Notes: generated from the letters alone by a model not told the origin. Counted from the stretch's first letter, positions 10,258 through 23,800 are shown. The stretch is 64,000 nucleotides of DNA from Craspedostauros australis (GCA_026770025.1 JAMXDE010000060.1:248001-312000); one strand, 5' to 3'. Made by a program: numbers and translations.

Positions 10258-13200
10258 GAACATGATGAGCAACAACTGCGGCTGGGTGGTGGGCAGTCAC
10301 CTTCCCACGACGGCATCATGTTTGTCAGACTTTTGCCGTGGTTGTGCCGCACACGTGTTCCTCCCATCACTGGGGCTGTGTCTGATCGTGGTTGTTTCGG
10401 ACCTTCCTGGCCAATCCTCCCTCTCTGCAAGGGCAGCTACTCTTGGTGCTGGTGCGACTATGCTCCTGTCTTACCTAGAATCAGCACCAACATCACCGGC
10501 GGCTGAGCAGGGATTGGGACGCATCAAATCTACCGAGATCGAAATCTATCCAGACACATCCCCATTCAGCATGCCTTCCCCCAATGTGCGAACCTTCACC
10601 GAGACATCTTCGGGGGATCGGCGGTATCGTCGCCACGGACCGTCGGAAGGATTGCAGTGATGCTCGAACTGCCTTTCTACCTGAGCGCGTGAGATAATCG
10701 GAACCTGTACCTGTCCTCCATGAAACGGCCGAAGAGCCTGCGCCCCCTCCTGCAGCCTGTCCTCCCTTGGGTGAACACATCACATAGACTCGGACCACAT
10801 CGTGGCCAAGGGCACGAGTACTCAGACGACGCAAGAGACTTCAGCAAGAGAGCAGCAAATGCAACCAGCCGCAATGCTTCATGGCAGAATGAATGCAAAG
10901 GGCTCTTGGTGATACTCGAACAGTGATCCAGGATGAAGCCTTGATAGCGCCCCGCTGACATCTATGCAGACCACGCAGCAACATACGACCTGCAAGAGCG
11001 CAAGCCTGATGCCATCGCTACCCCCCTGGCACCATTGCCATCCCACCATCACACCATAGGCAATGCAATACTTATGCGGCTGGTGGATCTTGCCTCGTCT
11101 TGCTCGTCACAGCGAGCCTGCAGTGTTGTGTGTGGGCGCCACAACTTGAAGCAACGCTGCGGGGTGGCGAAAAACTCTTTGCCTGATCGTGGGGAGGTCT
11201 GTCCACAAAGCTCCCCAGAACAATCTCCAGAAAGAATGGAGGAGAGCGATTCTGCCAGTGGGTGCAAACGTACGACCATTGTGACAAGGCAGCAACAGCG
11301 ACCAGTTGCCACCAAACCGCATCTGTTGCAACGACAAGGCGCGAAAACCAAGAATAGAAATATCACCGGCAGTGGAGATCTGAATGGCAATGCCGATGGG
11401 AATGGAAATGGCAAAAACAATCACACATCCGAAAGCCACTCGAGTTTTAGTACGTACGAGGTATTCGCCGAGGCCATGTTGTGCACAACGCTTTCAAAAT
11501 CACTTCGTGTTGATTTTTGTCATGATATGTGAGACACACAATAATCTTGTGCCACAACTTGGTGTTTTTCGCATCCATCCATAATTGTGACACGTGAAAA
11601 ATAATGACTGCACAGAAAGCAGACATGAGAATTGCGTCACACGATGTCAGTGGCATCTGACGCAAAGTCATGGAGTTTAGGTGCGTTAAGGTGTTTGTCA
11701 CCTGGCATTGAGATGGTTCGCAGACAATTTGCGTTGTTCTCTTCACTTTCCGCCTTCCCAATCAACGACATTTCGCATCAAGCATCCTTTTTATCGCTGG
11801 TGCAACACAAGGCATCCGTGATTCTGGGAAAAACTACCGCGCCGTGAACAGAGGAGAGAGATAAGCAGAGAGGGAAGTAGCACCGACAACCGCGAAAGGA
11901 GAGAGGTGTCAATGACGGCCGGGTCGTTTGTGCGCTCGGTCGAATGCCAATTGGAAGGGTACGAATCGATGGGCTTGGGTGGGATGAACAGGGACAAAGC
12001 AATGTTTCCCTGGGACGTGACACCTCCACCATGTATGCACCTGCTTGCGCTCGCACTGGCACTCGCGCCTCGCGCAGTTTTGCGCATCCTTTTGCCACAA
12101 ACGCAAAATCAAACCAAACCCACAGAAGCAACACGAACACGCAAGGAGGAAATAGGGACTGGACAATCAGTATCCTACATTGAACGATACCAACGAACTG
12201 GGTTCGCAGGGCCTGCATACACCACGACCCATTCGCTGCGCGCTCTGGTTCTGTTTCTCGACAACCGGATTCTCATCGTCGATCTGTATCGTCTTCACTG
12301 CAACCTACTCTACTTGACCTGGAGCGCGAGTCCAAGACCACAAGCACCACCACAAGCGCCACAAGAGCCACAACCATCATTATCCTCCACTTCTCACAAT
12401 CCCCAACGAAAGAGCAAGTCAAAACGAAAGAGAGATCGTCCAGCCTCACATTTGGAGCCTCGCACCACACTCCAAGACTTCAGGACTTCAGCGCTTCGAT
12501 CCGACACTGCGACCAGCTGTCGATAGCTACTACCTACCTCAATACTGTACCACTCAATACTCCAAACCGCCAACTCCAGAGCGAACTCAACCACGACAAC
12601 AGGCCAACCTTCACCGGCGGATCTCCATTGTCGCGACGCGGCAACCAAATCCGGAAGAATTGAGGGACCAACATCACGGCACGGCATAACCGAGACGAAA
12701 CCGCCAACAAACCCGCATTTGTCCTCCGTTGTACAGTGGACACACGAGTACCAGTTCTTGCACCATTAGACGCACTTCCATCCGTGCATCAGCCGTCTCC
12801 GCCTTCACTGCGCTCCGACCTTCATCGCCATCCACGCGCGAGAACGGTTCGGACAACCTCGGACCAGAAACGGGATTTCCAGAGGCTCACATTCACGTCC
12901 ATAGCGCCGCCACCGCTTTGGGCTGCGACTCCAGACGTCCACAGTACCGCCATCTCCATCCTTGTTCGTCGATCGACCGGAGAATCTCTGCGCCACACAT
13001 CCTGCACGTCATACATCGTCACTTCGGTTCGACGGAAAGACCTGCAACCCAGGTCCTGGCGCATCCAGACACCCCACATTTCCACAAAAAGCAGGATTGG
13101 CCTCGTCAGTTGAAACCCATCAGCATTTGTCAGGTCTCATAAAACCATCAACCATCGCAAGATCTATCAGCCCACAACAACCAGCCAACCAGCAATCAGC

Positions 13201-14979
13201 ATGATCACCCCACCAGAAGCACCATCAAAAGTCTCTCTCCGTCACGCCTGGTCCAATCAGACGCAAACTTTCCCCCCTGCTTCCACACAAGGACGTCTCA
13301 ACATGAACTCGTCAACGCACTCAACGCACTCAACAAGTCCGGCATCGCCATCAGTGCCAGCATCCACACAAGCAGCAGCGAACGTCCAACCGAGTCCGCT
13401 GGAGTCCTTCATGCGCAATCTGGTCCAAGAGAGTTGCTTCAGCCTGACGCAGACACAAGCACAGAGTGGAGACGCCCAGCAATCCAGCAGCTGCACCAGC
13501 AGCAGCCGCAGCGAAGGCATCAACCCTGCCAACAGAAGCGCCATTGCCAGCACCCCCAGCAACCACAAGCGTGAGCGCACCTTCCGCATTTCCATGACCT
13601 CATCATCGTCTTCGCTGATGTCTGCGTCATCGACAATGTCCAACAGCTCGGCTGTCTCGTTCGAGGCAACCACCACCATCGTGGACAAGGGACTCGCACC
13701 AGTGGCAGACATCATGGACACATCTTCCTCCCTCTCGTCCTCGTCATCACCATCAGCTCCATCTGCGTCTGCATCTACGTCCGCAAGCACAACGATCCAC
13801 GGACTCGTCGCCCAGACTCTGGAGGACGTCGAGGCCACCCTGGCCGGTTCTGCGGATCCAAACACGGTACATATGCAGGAAGAGATGGCAGGCACAGCAG
13901 CAGCATCAGCAGCAGCAGGCAGCTCCATCCTGAGACAGGAGATCATCCTGATTCCTGACAACGCAAAGCCGCAACGCCGTCGTTCGCAACCCCGACGCAG
14001 ATCGTCTTCTTCTCGACGCGGAAGCAACGGCCACGTCGATCCCATGGACACCTCTGCGACGCCCGCACCGCGCTACCCTAACTCGCTGATCCACATGCAG
14101 ATGCAGGCTCAGCTGTACGAGACAGTTCCATCGTACCATCAGCGACAGCCGTTGCAGCTTCAACAAGATGCAGCACAGCAGGGAGTCGCCGTGGGCCCCG
14201 ATGGACAAGCTCCGAGGTCCATCCTCAAGAAGGTCTCTGCGTATGAGCAGGCCGAAGTCCCCGCGCCGTCATGCGACTGGCCAGGGTCCTTCCATGCCGG
14301 ACCCACAAGCCAAGACATGTGCATGTGCAGGGGCATGATGAACCGCAACGGCGGTGGTGGCGCTGGCGAGGACATGTTCGCCATCAACACCACCTCCTAC
14401 AAGCCAAAGCAGCACCGCGAGTCTCGATGGGAAGGCATGGACAAGGCGAAGGTGGCCGATCCAGGCACCGGCTTGACGCGCCCATGCCGACAGGTGTCTG
14501 CCGAATGGCTCACCTCCCTGGCCGAGATCCGTCGTTCACAGTCCAAGGGCGGATCCAGACCTCGCGAATCCACATCTTCACCCGCCGACCAGGAAGGAGG
14601 TCGGCAGAACGCAACCTTCCCCGTGGCCGGCACCCCGATATCGATGGGATCCAGCAAGACCATGCCGGCAAAGCGCACGACGCAATCCAGCAACGTCGTT
14701 GCCAAGTGGATGCAGTCCAAGCAGCAACACCCGGAACCACCGCAGGCACCGTCCCAGGAATCTCCATTCTCGCCCCACGTGAAGTCTCACAAGACGCACA
14801 AGTCCACGAGCGCCCGCGGCAACCCATCGTCGCTGTTCTCGAGCATCGGCAGCCAACTGCGCAGAGACTGCCCCGTCGTGCCTGAGGACTGGTCAGGCAG
14901 CGCAGAGTTCAACCAGTACGCAGCCGACCACGCTGCTTCGTTCCTTCCGGACATGTCCCACCTGCACGGGACTTGCTAG
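13201..14979 (+). CDS. Orphan Ser/Ala/Gln-rich protein with PLxSFMRxL motif
   Basis: The single-exon frame of 592 residues starts at the ATG following CAATCAGC and ends with TAG. No known domain is recognised. The N-terminal half is Ser/Thr/Ala-rich and probably disordered. Residues 66-78 read PLESFMRNLVQES, and residues 248-256 read IILIPDNAK, followed by an Arg/Ser-rich stretch that looks like a nuclear-localisation or phosphorylation region. The C-terminal part holds more ordered-looking blocks (RESRWEGMDKAK, SAEWLTSLAEIRRS, CPVVPEDWSGSAEF). Both short motifs recur in the protein encoded at 19310-20539, which supports both genes as real and paralogous. There is no signal peptide or membrane segment. 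The function is unknown; a soluble regulatory protein is only a guess. Confidence 0.75.
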   Translation: MITPPEAPSKVSLRHAWSNQTQTFPPASTQGRLNMNSSTHSTHSTSPASPSVPASTQAAANVQPSPLESFMRNLVQESCFSLTQTQAQSGDAQQSSSCTSSSRSEGINPANRSAIASTPSNHKRERTFRISMTSSSSSLMSASSTMSNSSAVSFEATTTIVDKGLAPVADIMDTSSSLSSSSSPSAPSASASTSASTTIHGLVAQTLEDVEATLAGSADPNTVHMQEEMAGTAAASAAAGSSILRQEIILIPDNAKPQRRRSQPRRRSSSSRRGSNGHVDPMDTSATPAPRYPNSLIHMQMQAQLYETVPSYHQRQPLQLQQDAAQQGVAVGPDGQAPRSILKKVSAYEQAEVPAPSCDWPGSFHAGPTSQDMCMCRGMMNRNGGGGAGEDMFAINTTSYKPKQHRESRWEGMDKAKVADPGTGLTRPCRQVSAEWLTSLAEIRRSQSKGGSRPRESTSSPADQEGGRQNATFPVAGTPISMGSSKTMPAKRTTQSSNVVAKWMQSKQQHPEPPQAPSQESPFSPHVKSHKTHKSTSARGNPSSLFSSIGSQLRRDCPVVPEDWSGSAEFNQYAADHAASFLPDMSHLHGTC

Positions 14980-17900
14980 ACAGCGAGGTCCATTCGGTTG
15001 CCTGCAAACGACGACAAAGAAGGACGAAGTAATGCCGGCGTTGGCTTTGGGGCTCTCATGTGCCCCGAACTGACACGCCAACTGCGTCCCTCTCGGAGCA
15101 GCAACGCGCTTGCAACACTGCAAACACACCATTTTTGAAAACAACAGCATCGCATCACATCATATGACAGCACATCACACTGAGCCATAAGACAATGTAA
15201 TACTTTAGAACAGTCCGTATCCACGAAACTACCCCACAACATGCGTCAGTCACTGTACTATATGCTTGGGTACTCCACCATACTTCGGCTTGGTTGATGG
15301 GCGATTGGCATAGCGGATGCAATGCCCACAATTCGAAGAAGTTGGACACAAAGGGAGATATGCGAGGCTGAACTTCGGACACCCTTGCCATCTTGAGAAC
15401 CACGTGGCTCAAGCTCCGTCACTTGCAGCTGCCCATTCCAGTGTGATGTCTGGAAAGTTGCTGTCTTTCTTGCCTTGTTTGTGTAGATGGCTCAAGTTTG
15501 TGTCCAATTTCATGCCTCAACGGAGTTGGATTTCGTGTGCTGTTTTGGCACGGTCCGGAAGGGAAGACCTTGTGGACTGCCGGTTGGAGACAACCATGTC
15601 ATGCAGTTCTCAAAGGAGGATGAGCATTTGGTGTAGTGTAACTGTAACGATGAGTAGAGTAGTGATGTTTGTACTAATCTTGGCTTTGCTATAGCAGTGA
15701 TTATGAGTTGATCAGTTGATGGAGTTAGGATGAAGAAACAATGTTCACACAGTTGATATCAGATCAAAAGTCTATATTCACCTTAGTCTATGTCTAGTCT
15801 TGTTCTCCGTAGACTGTGTCAGGTCACGCATGAGACTTTTGGTCATGAACCGTTTTCTCTTTCTCTGTTGATCTCTTTTCCCGCAACTCCCGACGGCGCT
15901 CAGATACCTGTCTTGGTATCTGAAGATGGTAATGAGTTGAAGGATGGATGTCAGGCCCTGCTTGTCATCCTCCTTATGTGCACATGAACATACATGTCTA
16001 CTGTCTTGGTGAGTGAATGTACCTGAGCATCTTGGCTCAGATACAAGCTCATCAATCCCATCAAATTTGGCAAGATCGCATTTCTGCAATGACCGGATTT
16101 GCTGCATGCATCATTGTTGTTCCAAGAAGAAAGATCAGTATTGGAGGCGCCATGAACCTCCTCAGTCTTGCAAACTCGACAACACCTTCATGTTCTGCAC
16201 TTCATGCACTGCAATTTATGCACTGCACTTCATGCTCTGCTGTGTGTTGCAACACATGTTGCCTCAGCATCATTTTCATCATTTCATCTCCATCTGCTCA
16301 CAATTCAGACTCCAACAGTTCTGAATTGGGCCAGCTTACATCATCTAAACATCAATTAACCACTCAGAGCACACTGACAACTACCAACATCTTCACTCTA
16401 CTTCATTTGACGGACCTGATCACTCCCAATCTCGAAGTAAGTACCCATTTTTGTCTGTGTTCTATCAGTTGATGCGGCTCTGCACTGATTCTCAGGGGTT
16501 TAGTGTTGAGGACAGACAAGAATCCTTGCTCTTGTTGATCTCTCCATCTGCAGTTGTCTCCCAGCATTGAAGTACTAGAGCTTGACACCTTGTTGAAGTT
16601 GCCAGTGAAGACACAGCAGGGGTGATAAGAGGAATTCACAGTGGGATTCCCTGCTTTTGTTGAAGCAGGTTGGATCTCCTTGCTATGGCCGTGGTGTGAG
16701 AGCAGATGCCATAGCTGGAGAGGGGATTGAGACAAGTTGTAATACAAGGATCCAGGGAGCATAGTTGCCAGGACAGCTTGGATCGAGGCAATCGTGCCAT
16801 TGGGTCAGTGATTGTCCGTGAATGAAAGAGGGATTGTGGTCGTCGGGGTCGGAAGGCTTCGCGCCAAAAGTGAATTTTAGAAAACAACGTGGGACACACT
16901 ATTTTGGATGATAGTCTGTCCTTAGTTGAGATTCAACTATGGTGGAAGGATATTGGAAATACAACAAGACTACTTCAATGGTACCTATCGTGACTCAAAG
17001 TGATCGGATCGTTCGACTTTCGATCCAACGGAACAAACGGTAGCCTGACTTGCTGGAGAGTAGAGATGACTGTATTGAACAAAGCGCCCGATTGCTGGAC
17101 GCCGTAGAGCAAATGAAGATGCTCATTAGCTTCTCTATCGTCCTGCAAGGCCTGATATATGGTGTCTTGTGGTGACAGACGGTGGAGTCTGATGCTGGGG
17201 GAATAGATGTGGAAGATGTGGGCCGTTACTGTCTACGCCATAGTGGTAGTCCTGGTGCAGACAGCAACTAGTCGACCATTGCTCACATGCCACCGCAGAG
17301 TACGACTGATGCATGGGTATGGCATGAATCTCTGGACATGTACTAGTTGTGCCACATGCTGCGCGCACGATAATACCAGCCGAGTATAATACGATTGTGC
17401 GATGATAGTTCCAGTATTCCAGAGAGGAGGTCGTATAGTCGAGCACGGCTTGTCACTACGAAGACAGCGATGCTAAGATTACGACGGTTGCATCCCTTTC
17501 AAATCGAGACATGACATCCGAAGGCGTCACACCCATGCGAGCTGAGCTGTCTTCTGGAACCGCCACCGTCACCCTTCGCCAGTTTGACGGGGCGACAAGG
17601 TCGCACGACCACAGTGTGTAAATCCGCCGCTGCACATCAAGCCCCCTACGAAAGTGGCCCGGCAACGCCAACGTACCAGTCCAACCATGTTGCCTGGCGG
17701 TCCAATTGGAGCAAAGGGTCGAGATCCAGAAGATGTCGAGCAAGACGACGTGCTGTGTTCTGCACGAGTATGTACGGGAACAAGATGGCGCAACAACAAG
17801 AACAAGTTTGCCCAGAGCAGGCTAAACCTTGGCGACTCCGACACATGGGGCAGGAGTGAGGGGGGTAAATCAAACAGATGCATGGTCCTCATTCGCGAGC

Positions 17901-19309
17901 ACGATGTTGTGGTACAACTAACTTATCTTGAGATGGAACAGCAACGATCTATCCCTGCAGTGGATCCACACCACTCCTCGCATGATACAAAATTGCATAG
18001 CACGGCCTTGATCATCGTTCGAGCTACGGAACGTTCATCGATGACGGTATTGGCGAGCCTGTGGTTGTCAAGTGTTGTGATTCTTCTGCTTTGATTGGTA
18101 CCGATCCGATACCAAGTGAACACCTCCAGCGTGTGATCTTGTGGCGTTGCGGACCGGATGACGACCCCGATCATCGCCTTCGAACCATCATGGTTGGATC
18201 GGTTGCTTGCCTTGCTGCTTGCCTTGCTGCTTGCCTTGTTGCTTGCCTTGTTGCTTGTTCGCCGGTTTCGTTGCATCGGCAATGCCACACCTCTCTGCTT
18301 CTTCATCACCGTGATGAAGCTGGCGAGCATGCACAAGATCCCAGCCCGGCATGGCGCGGCCACAAGAGTGAATGGATTCCAACAAGATGGACCCAAGACA
18401 TGATGTCATTGAAACATTCCAATAAGACCCGTCATGACAACCGTAAGTTTATCATCGAGTTCCGGTCAAACAGGTTGGCATGGAAACGGAGCAGATTGGA
18501 GCGTCTCGGAATCGTGGTAGCCTGGACAGCAGATTGTCGATGGCATTGTGATACTGCAATTTCTTCGCTATGACCTCAACCAATGCGAGGATTTGGAATC
18601 CGTTTTCGTTCTGTTCATGTGAACGGGTGGTCGTGGTGGCATGTGTGCAGCGAAAACTGACGTCGAGTCATCCATGCACGCATGAGGTGAAGAAACACCG
18701 AAAATGGCGTATGTGACAAAACTGTCATTGACTCTTTTGTCGTGTGCGCTGCTGGATTGTTCTGTGTGTCACATGTTAAATGAACGCGGAACATGGGTCT
18801 TGACATGCGCCTACCAGTCCGTGTGGAAAGAACTATTGTGGGGTCATCGCGATTTCAGAGGAAGCAATAACTATGGCAATATTTGTCGCTGATGGATGTT
18901 CATCTTACTCCACATGCTCCCCAATTGTACCACGCGCTGTGGTGCGCCAATGGCAACAGGCAGCGTCATGATCGCTCTTTGTGCGAAGTACAAACTGCTT
19001 GCGCTGGAGCCTCGTTGCCGTGGACGCGAATAACGCACATACTGCGAATCTGTCCATTTGGTTGCGTTACGTTGCGTAACCTTGCGTTGCATTCGTGTTG
19101 CATTCGTGCTGCATTCGTGTTGTACCACTAGTGCGTGTGCGTCGCCATGTTGTGCGGTACTGGTGGTGACGCACAATTCTTATGTTTGAGAAAGTCAACA
19201 GAAGAACCAAACAACGGAACACAAGGAAGACTGCAACCACTGCTTCATCGTCATAAATCTCGACGACGTCCAAGCCACCCACACGAGAGCATTGTACTGA
19301 TATCGCATC
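14980..19309. other. Intergenic; no recognised gene
   Basis: This is 4.3 kb between the two orphan paralogues. It contains TA-rich and stop-rich sequence, a 12-bp minisatellite at 18203-18259 and a GTTGCATTC-type repetition at about 19070-19120. Short open frames exist on both strands, but none is convincing. Confidence 0.5.
18203..18259. repeat. 12-bp minisatellite
   Basis: Nearly five copies of a TTGCTTGCCTTG-type unit in which one position alternates between T and C. It lies outside any recognised gene. Confidence 0.85.
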
Positions 19310-20539
19310 ATGGGAGTCAAGACGATGGTGTCGCAGCGCTACGTGATGGAGAATGAGACGGAGACGCAGCTGAGAGCGACAGGCAACCATCGCAGCAACG
19401 ATGCTGCCGACGATGACAGCGCAGCCAAGCCGGCATCCACCTCGTCCTTCGAACCAGACGCCATCGAGATCGGCAAGCGGGATGCGCTGCATGTTGCTGC
19501 GGACCAAGCGGCGGCAGGAGACGGCAGCAACCAGGCCCCGCCGTGTCCGCTGCAGTCCTTCATGAGAGATCTGCTGCGCACCACCTCCACATCATCGCTG
19601 CCATCGGATGTCACGCAAGAAGCCACGCAGAATGGCGACAAGCAAGAGCGCAGACGCAAGGCCCGCAGACGGCGGCGCAAGCTGACGCGCAGCGAGTCGG
19701 CCGATGAGCTCGTCTTCTCTCCTGTGCGAGCCACGCGTGCGACAGCACCGTCCAGCAACGGCCTTGTGCTGGTCACCGACAACGCGCGTTCCAACAGCAT
19801 CCGCGAGACCGTGGAGGAACGACCCTTCCTCAGACGGCACAAGTCGCAGCCTCTGGACAGGTGTTCGTCCCAGCACAGACCTGCCTTGCTGCGGCGCAAG
19901 AAGCGAGATCCCTCTGCCAGACACAGCTACCAGCATCAGCACCAACACCAGCACCAGCCACCACAGAAGCACCTTGATGAGCAAGCGGATCGTCAGCAAC
20001 CGAAGCAACGGCAGAGTCAGTGGGAGAGCCAATGGCAGAACCAACCGAGAAGCAAGGGCCCCAGCCAGCCGCAGTATCTGTCCAGCAGAATCAAGTCCAA
20101 GAGCAGCGCGGATCACAGGGAGACCAGATGGCAATCCACCAAGACAACTGCTCCGATCATCCCAAAGCGCGTCGGCTTGATGCTGCCTCGCAGATCCGAC
20201 CCCACCAACTGCTCCAGCCATGGCATGCAGGATGAGGGCCGTTCCGCACCCTTGCGGTCTTCCTCATGCGATGCGCGCACAAAGACTCGCCGACGACGCA
20301 TCCGTCCAACCGTCTGCATCAGCATCAATGACGGCGGCAATCGCAGCCGCAATCGCAGCGTGGATCGTGCCCCCACGTACACGCGACGTCCATCGCTCAC
20401 AACGTCAGATGTGGCGCCGCAGGACGAGGAGGATCGTGCCAACGACAACGGCAGCACCAGCCGCAACGCGAAAGAACCTGGAAAGACCATGCATTATCTG
20501 TATTCCAAGAACACCCTGCGTCGCTTGGATTCCATGTAA
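19310..20539 (+). CDS. Orphan basic protein, paralogue of the gene at 13201
   Basis: The 409-residue single-exon frame ends with TAA. It shares with the upstream orphan gene the motif PLQSFMRDLLRTT (residues 80-92) and LVLVTDNAR (152-160), in the same order. It also shares a following Arg/Ser- and RRHKSQPL-type basic region. The middle is a His/Gln run (about 200-230), and the whole protein is strongly basic with clusters such as RRRKARRRRRKLTR, consistent with a nuclear or nucleic-acid-associated protein. No known domain is seen. ATGs at 19325 and 19346 are alternative starts. The 3' end lies only about 50 bp from the left end of the large transposon, so its polyadenylation signals may have been displaced. 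Confidence 0.7.
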   Translation: MGVKTMVSQRYVMENETETQLRATGNHRSNDAADDDSAAKPASTSSFEPDAIEIGKRDALHVAADQAAAGDGSNQAPPCPLQSFMRDLLRTTSTSSLPSDVTQEATQNGDKQERRRKARRRRRKLTRSESADELVFSPVRATRATAPSSNGLVLVTDNARSNSIRETVEERPFLRRHKSQPLDRCSSQHRPALLRRKKRDPSARHSYQHQHQHQHQPPQKHLDEQADRQQPKQRQSQWESQWQNQPRSKGPSQPQYLSSRIKSKSSADHRETRWQSTKTTAPIIPKRVGLMLPRRSDPTNCSSHGMQDEGRSAPLRSSSCDARTKTRRRRIRPTVCISINDGGNRSRNRSVDRAPTYTRRPSLTTSDVAPQDEEDRANDNGSTSRNAKEPGKTMHYLYSKNTLRRLDSM

Positions 20540-20591
20540 CATTTATGCGAGTAGCAACAGAGAATCTATACTAAACGTGTGCGATTGTTAT

Positions 20592-20745
20592 GACCCGGTT
20601 GTGTGACGGGACCTGCAGTCGGTCCTGAAGGGGTGGCAACTTACGGGGCTTTCAACCAAACCACCCACATATTCATAAACTAGAGAAAAATATAAGAATC
20701 ACAGTGGACGCCGATTTTTCTTTATTGTCGAATTTTAATTTTTAT
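20592..20745 (+). repeat. Left terminal inverted repeat (154 bp)
   Basis: It begins GACCCGGTTGTGTGACGGG and is matched on the opposite strand by 29158-29311, with one mismatch (CAGTGG against CAGAGG). Confidence 0.95.
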
Positions 20746-20865
20746 GGACCCATTGATTTCGCGCTCATCTAGACACGACTAGCGCACAACGGCCAGATTC
20801 AGTGTCTTTGTGCCTTGATTCGGATCGCCAAAAGACAAATTATCGATGTCAATTGCAGTGCTAAT

Positions 20866-23800
20866 TTATTTTTTTAGTCCCTCCATTGCAGCTCTGACTC
20901 GCCGAAGCAATTGTGTCCTCACATTTTGTTCCACCAACTCCGGAGATTCCGTATTCTCCTTCATCGTGTGTGTCTCGCACGCAATTTGCAACGATGTTTG
21001 GTTTTCTTCCTGTTGCAGCGCGATTTCCTTCTCATCTGCTGTTGTCTGTTGTGCAGGCACGATCTCTGTGTGGGTGCTGTTTGTGTTCGTCGGTGGTTGG
21101 GTGATTGTTGTGTTCGTTGCGTTTTTGTTGATTGTGGTTTCCGGGGTACTAGTGTTCGCGGTCTTCGGTTTCGTGCGCTGGTACGAAGCTGACATGAACT
21201 GCTTCACTCGCATTGGGTTCACATGTACCCGTGCATACCAGTCAGTCTTCATTTTGGTCGTCTCCATGCACCGCCTGTATGCCTCGTACTCGGTTGGTCT
21301 GTTCTTCGGGTCCGCGCGTGCCACTCTGCACACCTCCTCCAATACTTCCACCAGGTATGGACGAATGGGCTCGTTGCGTCGTAGGGCTTTCGCAGCCCAA
21401 CCAGGTTCAGCCAATCGCGGGTGTTCTGTTGCTGCTGTGGTGTCCTGCAGCACAGTACTTACGTCAGGTGTCTCCAAGGCTGCCATGTTGATTGCTTCAA
21501 GGTATGTCAGCGCCTTGCTTTCGGTGGCACTCTTCGCGAACCTGAGAGTCTTTTTCTGCTTCTGCGGTGATATTGCTGTGAGTGGTTGTTGCATCGATTG
21601 GTGTTCGTTGATGATGGGAGCCTCAGAATTCATGACATTATTGTCTTCCCATTCAGCTTCCTCCACACGCACTGGATCAGTGACATTTGAAGCCGCAAGC
21701 AAGTCTGCATAGCCGTTTCTGTGTTGCACCTCGTGCGTTGATCGTACATTCATGCCCTTCGCGCGGAACCTGATGCGTAGATTTGTCTTGTGCGTCACAC
21801 AGCGACCTTTCAAACCCGATGCGTCAACCAAGACAGTGGTAGTACCTCTGATATTTCCCATTCGCATCGCGTCGAAAATTTCGTGTTCGGTTTGAATCTT
21901 GCCACCACTTTGCACGTAAGATCGTAGTACGATAGTGATGTAAGCGAAATGAGTGTCGATTCGCCCTTTGCCCGTTTGGGCTTCTGTGTAGATCCAGATG
22001 ACAAATTGGGGAAGTCCGTTGCGTGACGCGTTCTTGTTGATCCGCGATGAGACGAGCGCGATGTGCTCGTGGCTGGCGAAGCAGCCCGCGTTGTCTGACT
22101 GCAGGATGATTTCTGTCACCGATGGTAGGAGATCGTGTACCTTCTTCTGGATGACTTTGAGAAGCCCACCAACTTGAAGCGTGTCTTGGGTTGGCCGGCC
22201 ATGAACAATTATATCAACAAAGCGATACGTGAATTCGTCATCTTTGCAGGTGACAATCATAACACCAAGGAGCGACATGCCCTTCTTGCCCCAGTACTCT
22301 GTCTGTGATTCTCCTTGCGCTGTCGGCAGAATCTTCTGCTTATGGTCGATGACAACATAGGCGCACTTGTCATTGTTGTTGAGCTTGGCCTTGTACTTGT
22401 TCATCTGATCAAATTGGACCTTTGCTCGAACTCGGTGTGCCATGTATGCAGTGATCTCGTTGTTCAAGCCCGGTACCGCCTCCAGCATTGTGCGAAGTTC
22501 ATCCTCGTGGTCGCCAAGATGATTGGCCTTGAGCGTCTCGATGAATGGTGCGACGCGATCATCCATGAATCGCATCGCTTCTCCACATCTGTCGCATACT
22601 TTGCCTTGTTGATCATGAGCGATGGGAGAAAGGGCATTGGCGTCACACTCTGTTGTTGCTGTGGGAGGATGAATGACCACGCATGTCGTATTGGTGCTGG
22701 CAGGTGCTGTTGTGGTGGTGGTGCTGAGTGTAGATTTAGCCTGTCGCGTTTTTGAATCGCGGCGAAGCGCGAAATGAGCGCAGTGCATGGGATCTTCTTC
22801 GCACTTGATCTGCATGTGCGAAGCAGTATACTCCCACTTGAGGAATGTGATCATTAGGTCCAGATCGCGCACCAATGTCTCACAGGTTTGAATATATTCA
22901 ATTGCTGCATCGTCGCGTGCGTCATCACCGTTGAATGAATCTTCCAGGAGAGCGCTCAAGCGCACGAGCATCTCCTTCAACGTCTTCATTGCCATCCAGA
23001 AGTAGTTTTCAAAAGAGGAGAGACCAGTAACCACTTTTCCTCTGCGCGTGAGCAGTCCTGTCATTGATCGGAATGCTTGCTCGCCAACTGGGTTGTTCGT
23101 CGTAGTTTTGTACATTTGGAAGAGTTCGCCCACGCTCGTTCCGCCACGTTCGAATACTGGCACATTTTCAAATATCACCCCACCCCATTTGATATTGTGA
23201 CAAAGGCCCGCCTTGTATGTGGTTGTGTTGCTGATGAAGGACACCACGCCAGCCAAGCTGTAAGCGCTGACGCGATAGTTGTAGACAGCAGCACTAGCCA
23301 CGTTGCCCTCGCGCAACAGCTCGTAGTAGTTGCGCAGAGTGAGGAGCTGGCCCCGCGTGACGGTGTATTGATGTGGCAAGAGGCCGAGACGCTGAACGTC
23401 AGGAAGTTCGCCCTTGGATCGGGTGAGGAGGTTCGTGCACTGGCGTGGCGAAGCAGACATGGCAAGAATGCACCTTGCTGTTCGTGCGATGTTCTTCTCG
23501 CCGACGAGGCAAATCGTGTATAGGTTGGGAGCCAGCTTGACTGGTGGCAAGTCCACTCCCGCGCGCACGAACGCAATCACTTGCTCCATCTGAGGAACTG
23601 GCAAGGTCATGGCTGGGATCAACGCTTTCCACAGCGCATTGGAGACCACTGCGAAGATCTTCTTTGCTTTGCTCCACACTTGCTTGTCGGAATTGCGCCC
23701 CAACACAAACCCGTAATGCGGCAAGTCGGCCAGCACAGTCGCAAGGTTCTTCACTCCGAGCTCTTGCAAAACCTCGTGGATGGTTTCAAACGCATCTCTC

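Larger units (their letters stand above)
9544..13200. other. Intergenic; no recognised gene
   Basis: Apart from the telomere-like array at 9736-9801 and a CT microsatellite at 10239-10257, I recognise nothing here. Open frames of 60-200 codons occur on both strands, for example 11035-11532 and 11906-12526, but they overlap one another and have low-complexity composition. The last kilobase is stop-poor and CA-rich, as in the 5' region of the gene at 13201, and may be its untranslated leader or an unseen 5' exon. Confidence 0.5.

Noticed and set aside
18203..18259. Regularly spaced repeats resembling a CRISPR array
   Set aside because: The units are head-to-tail 12-mers without spacers, a simple minisatellite in a eukaryote.
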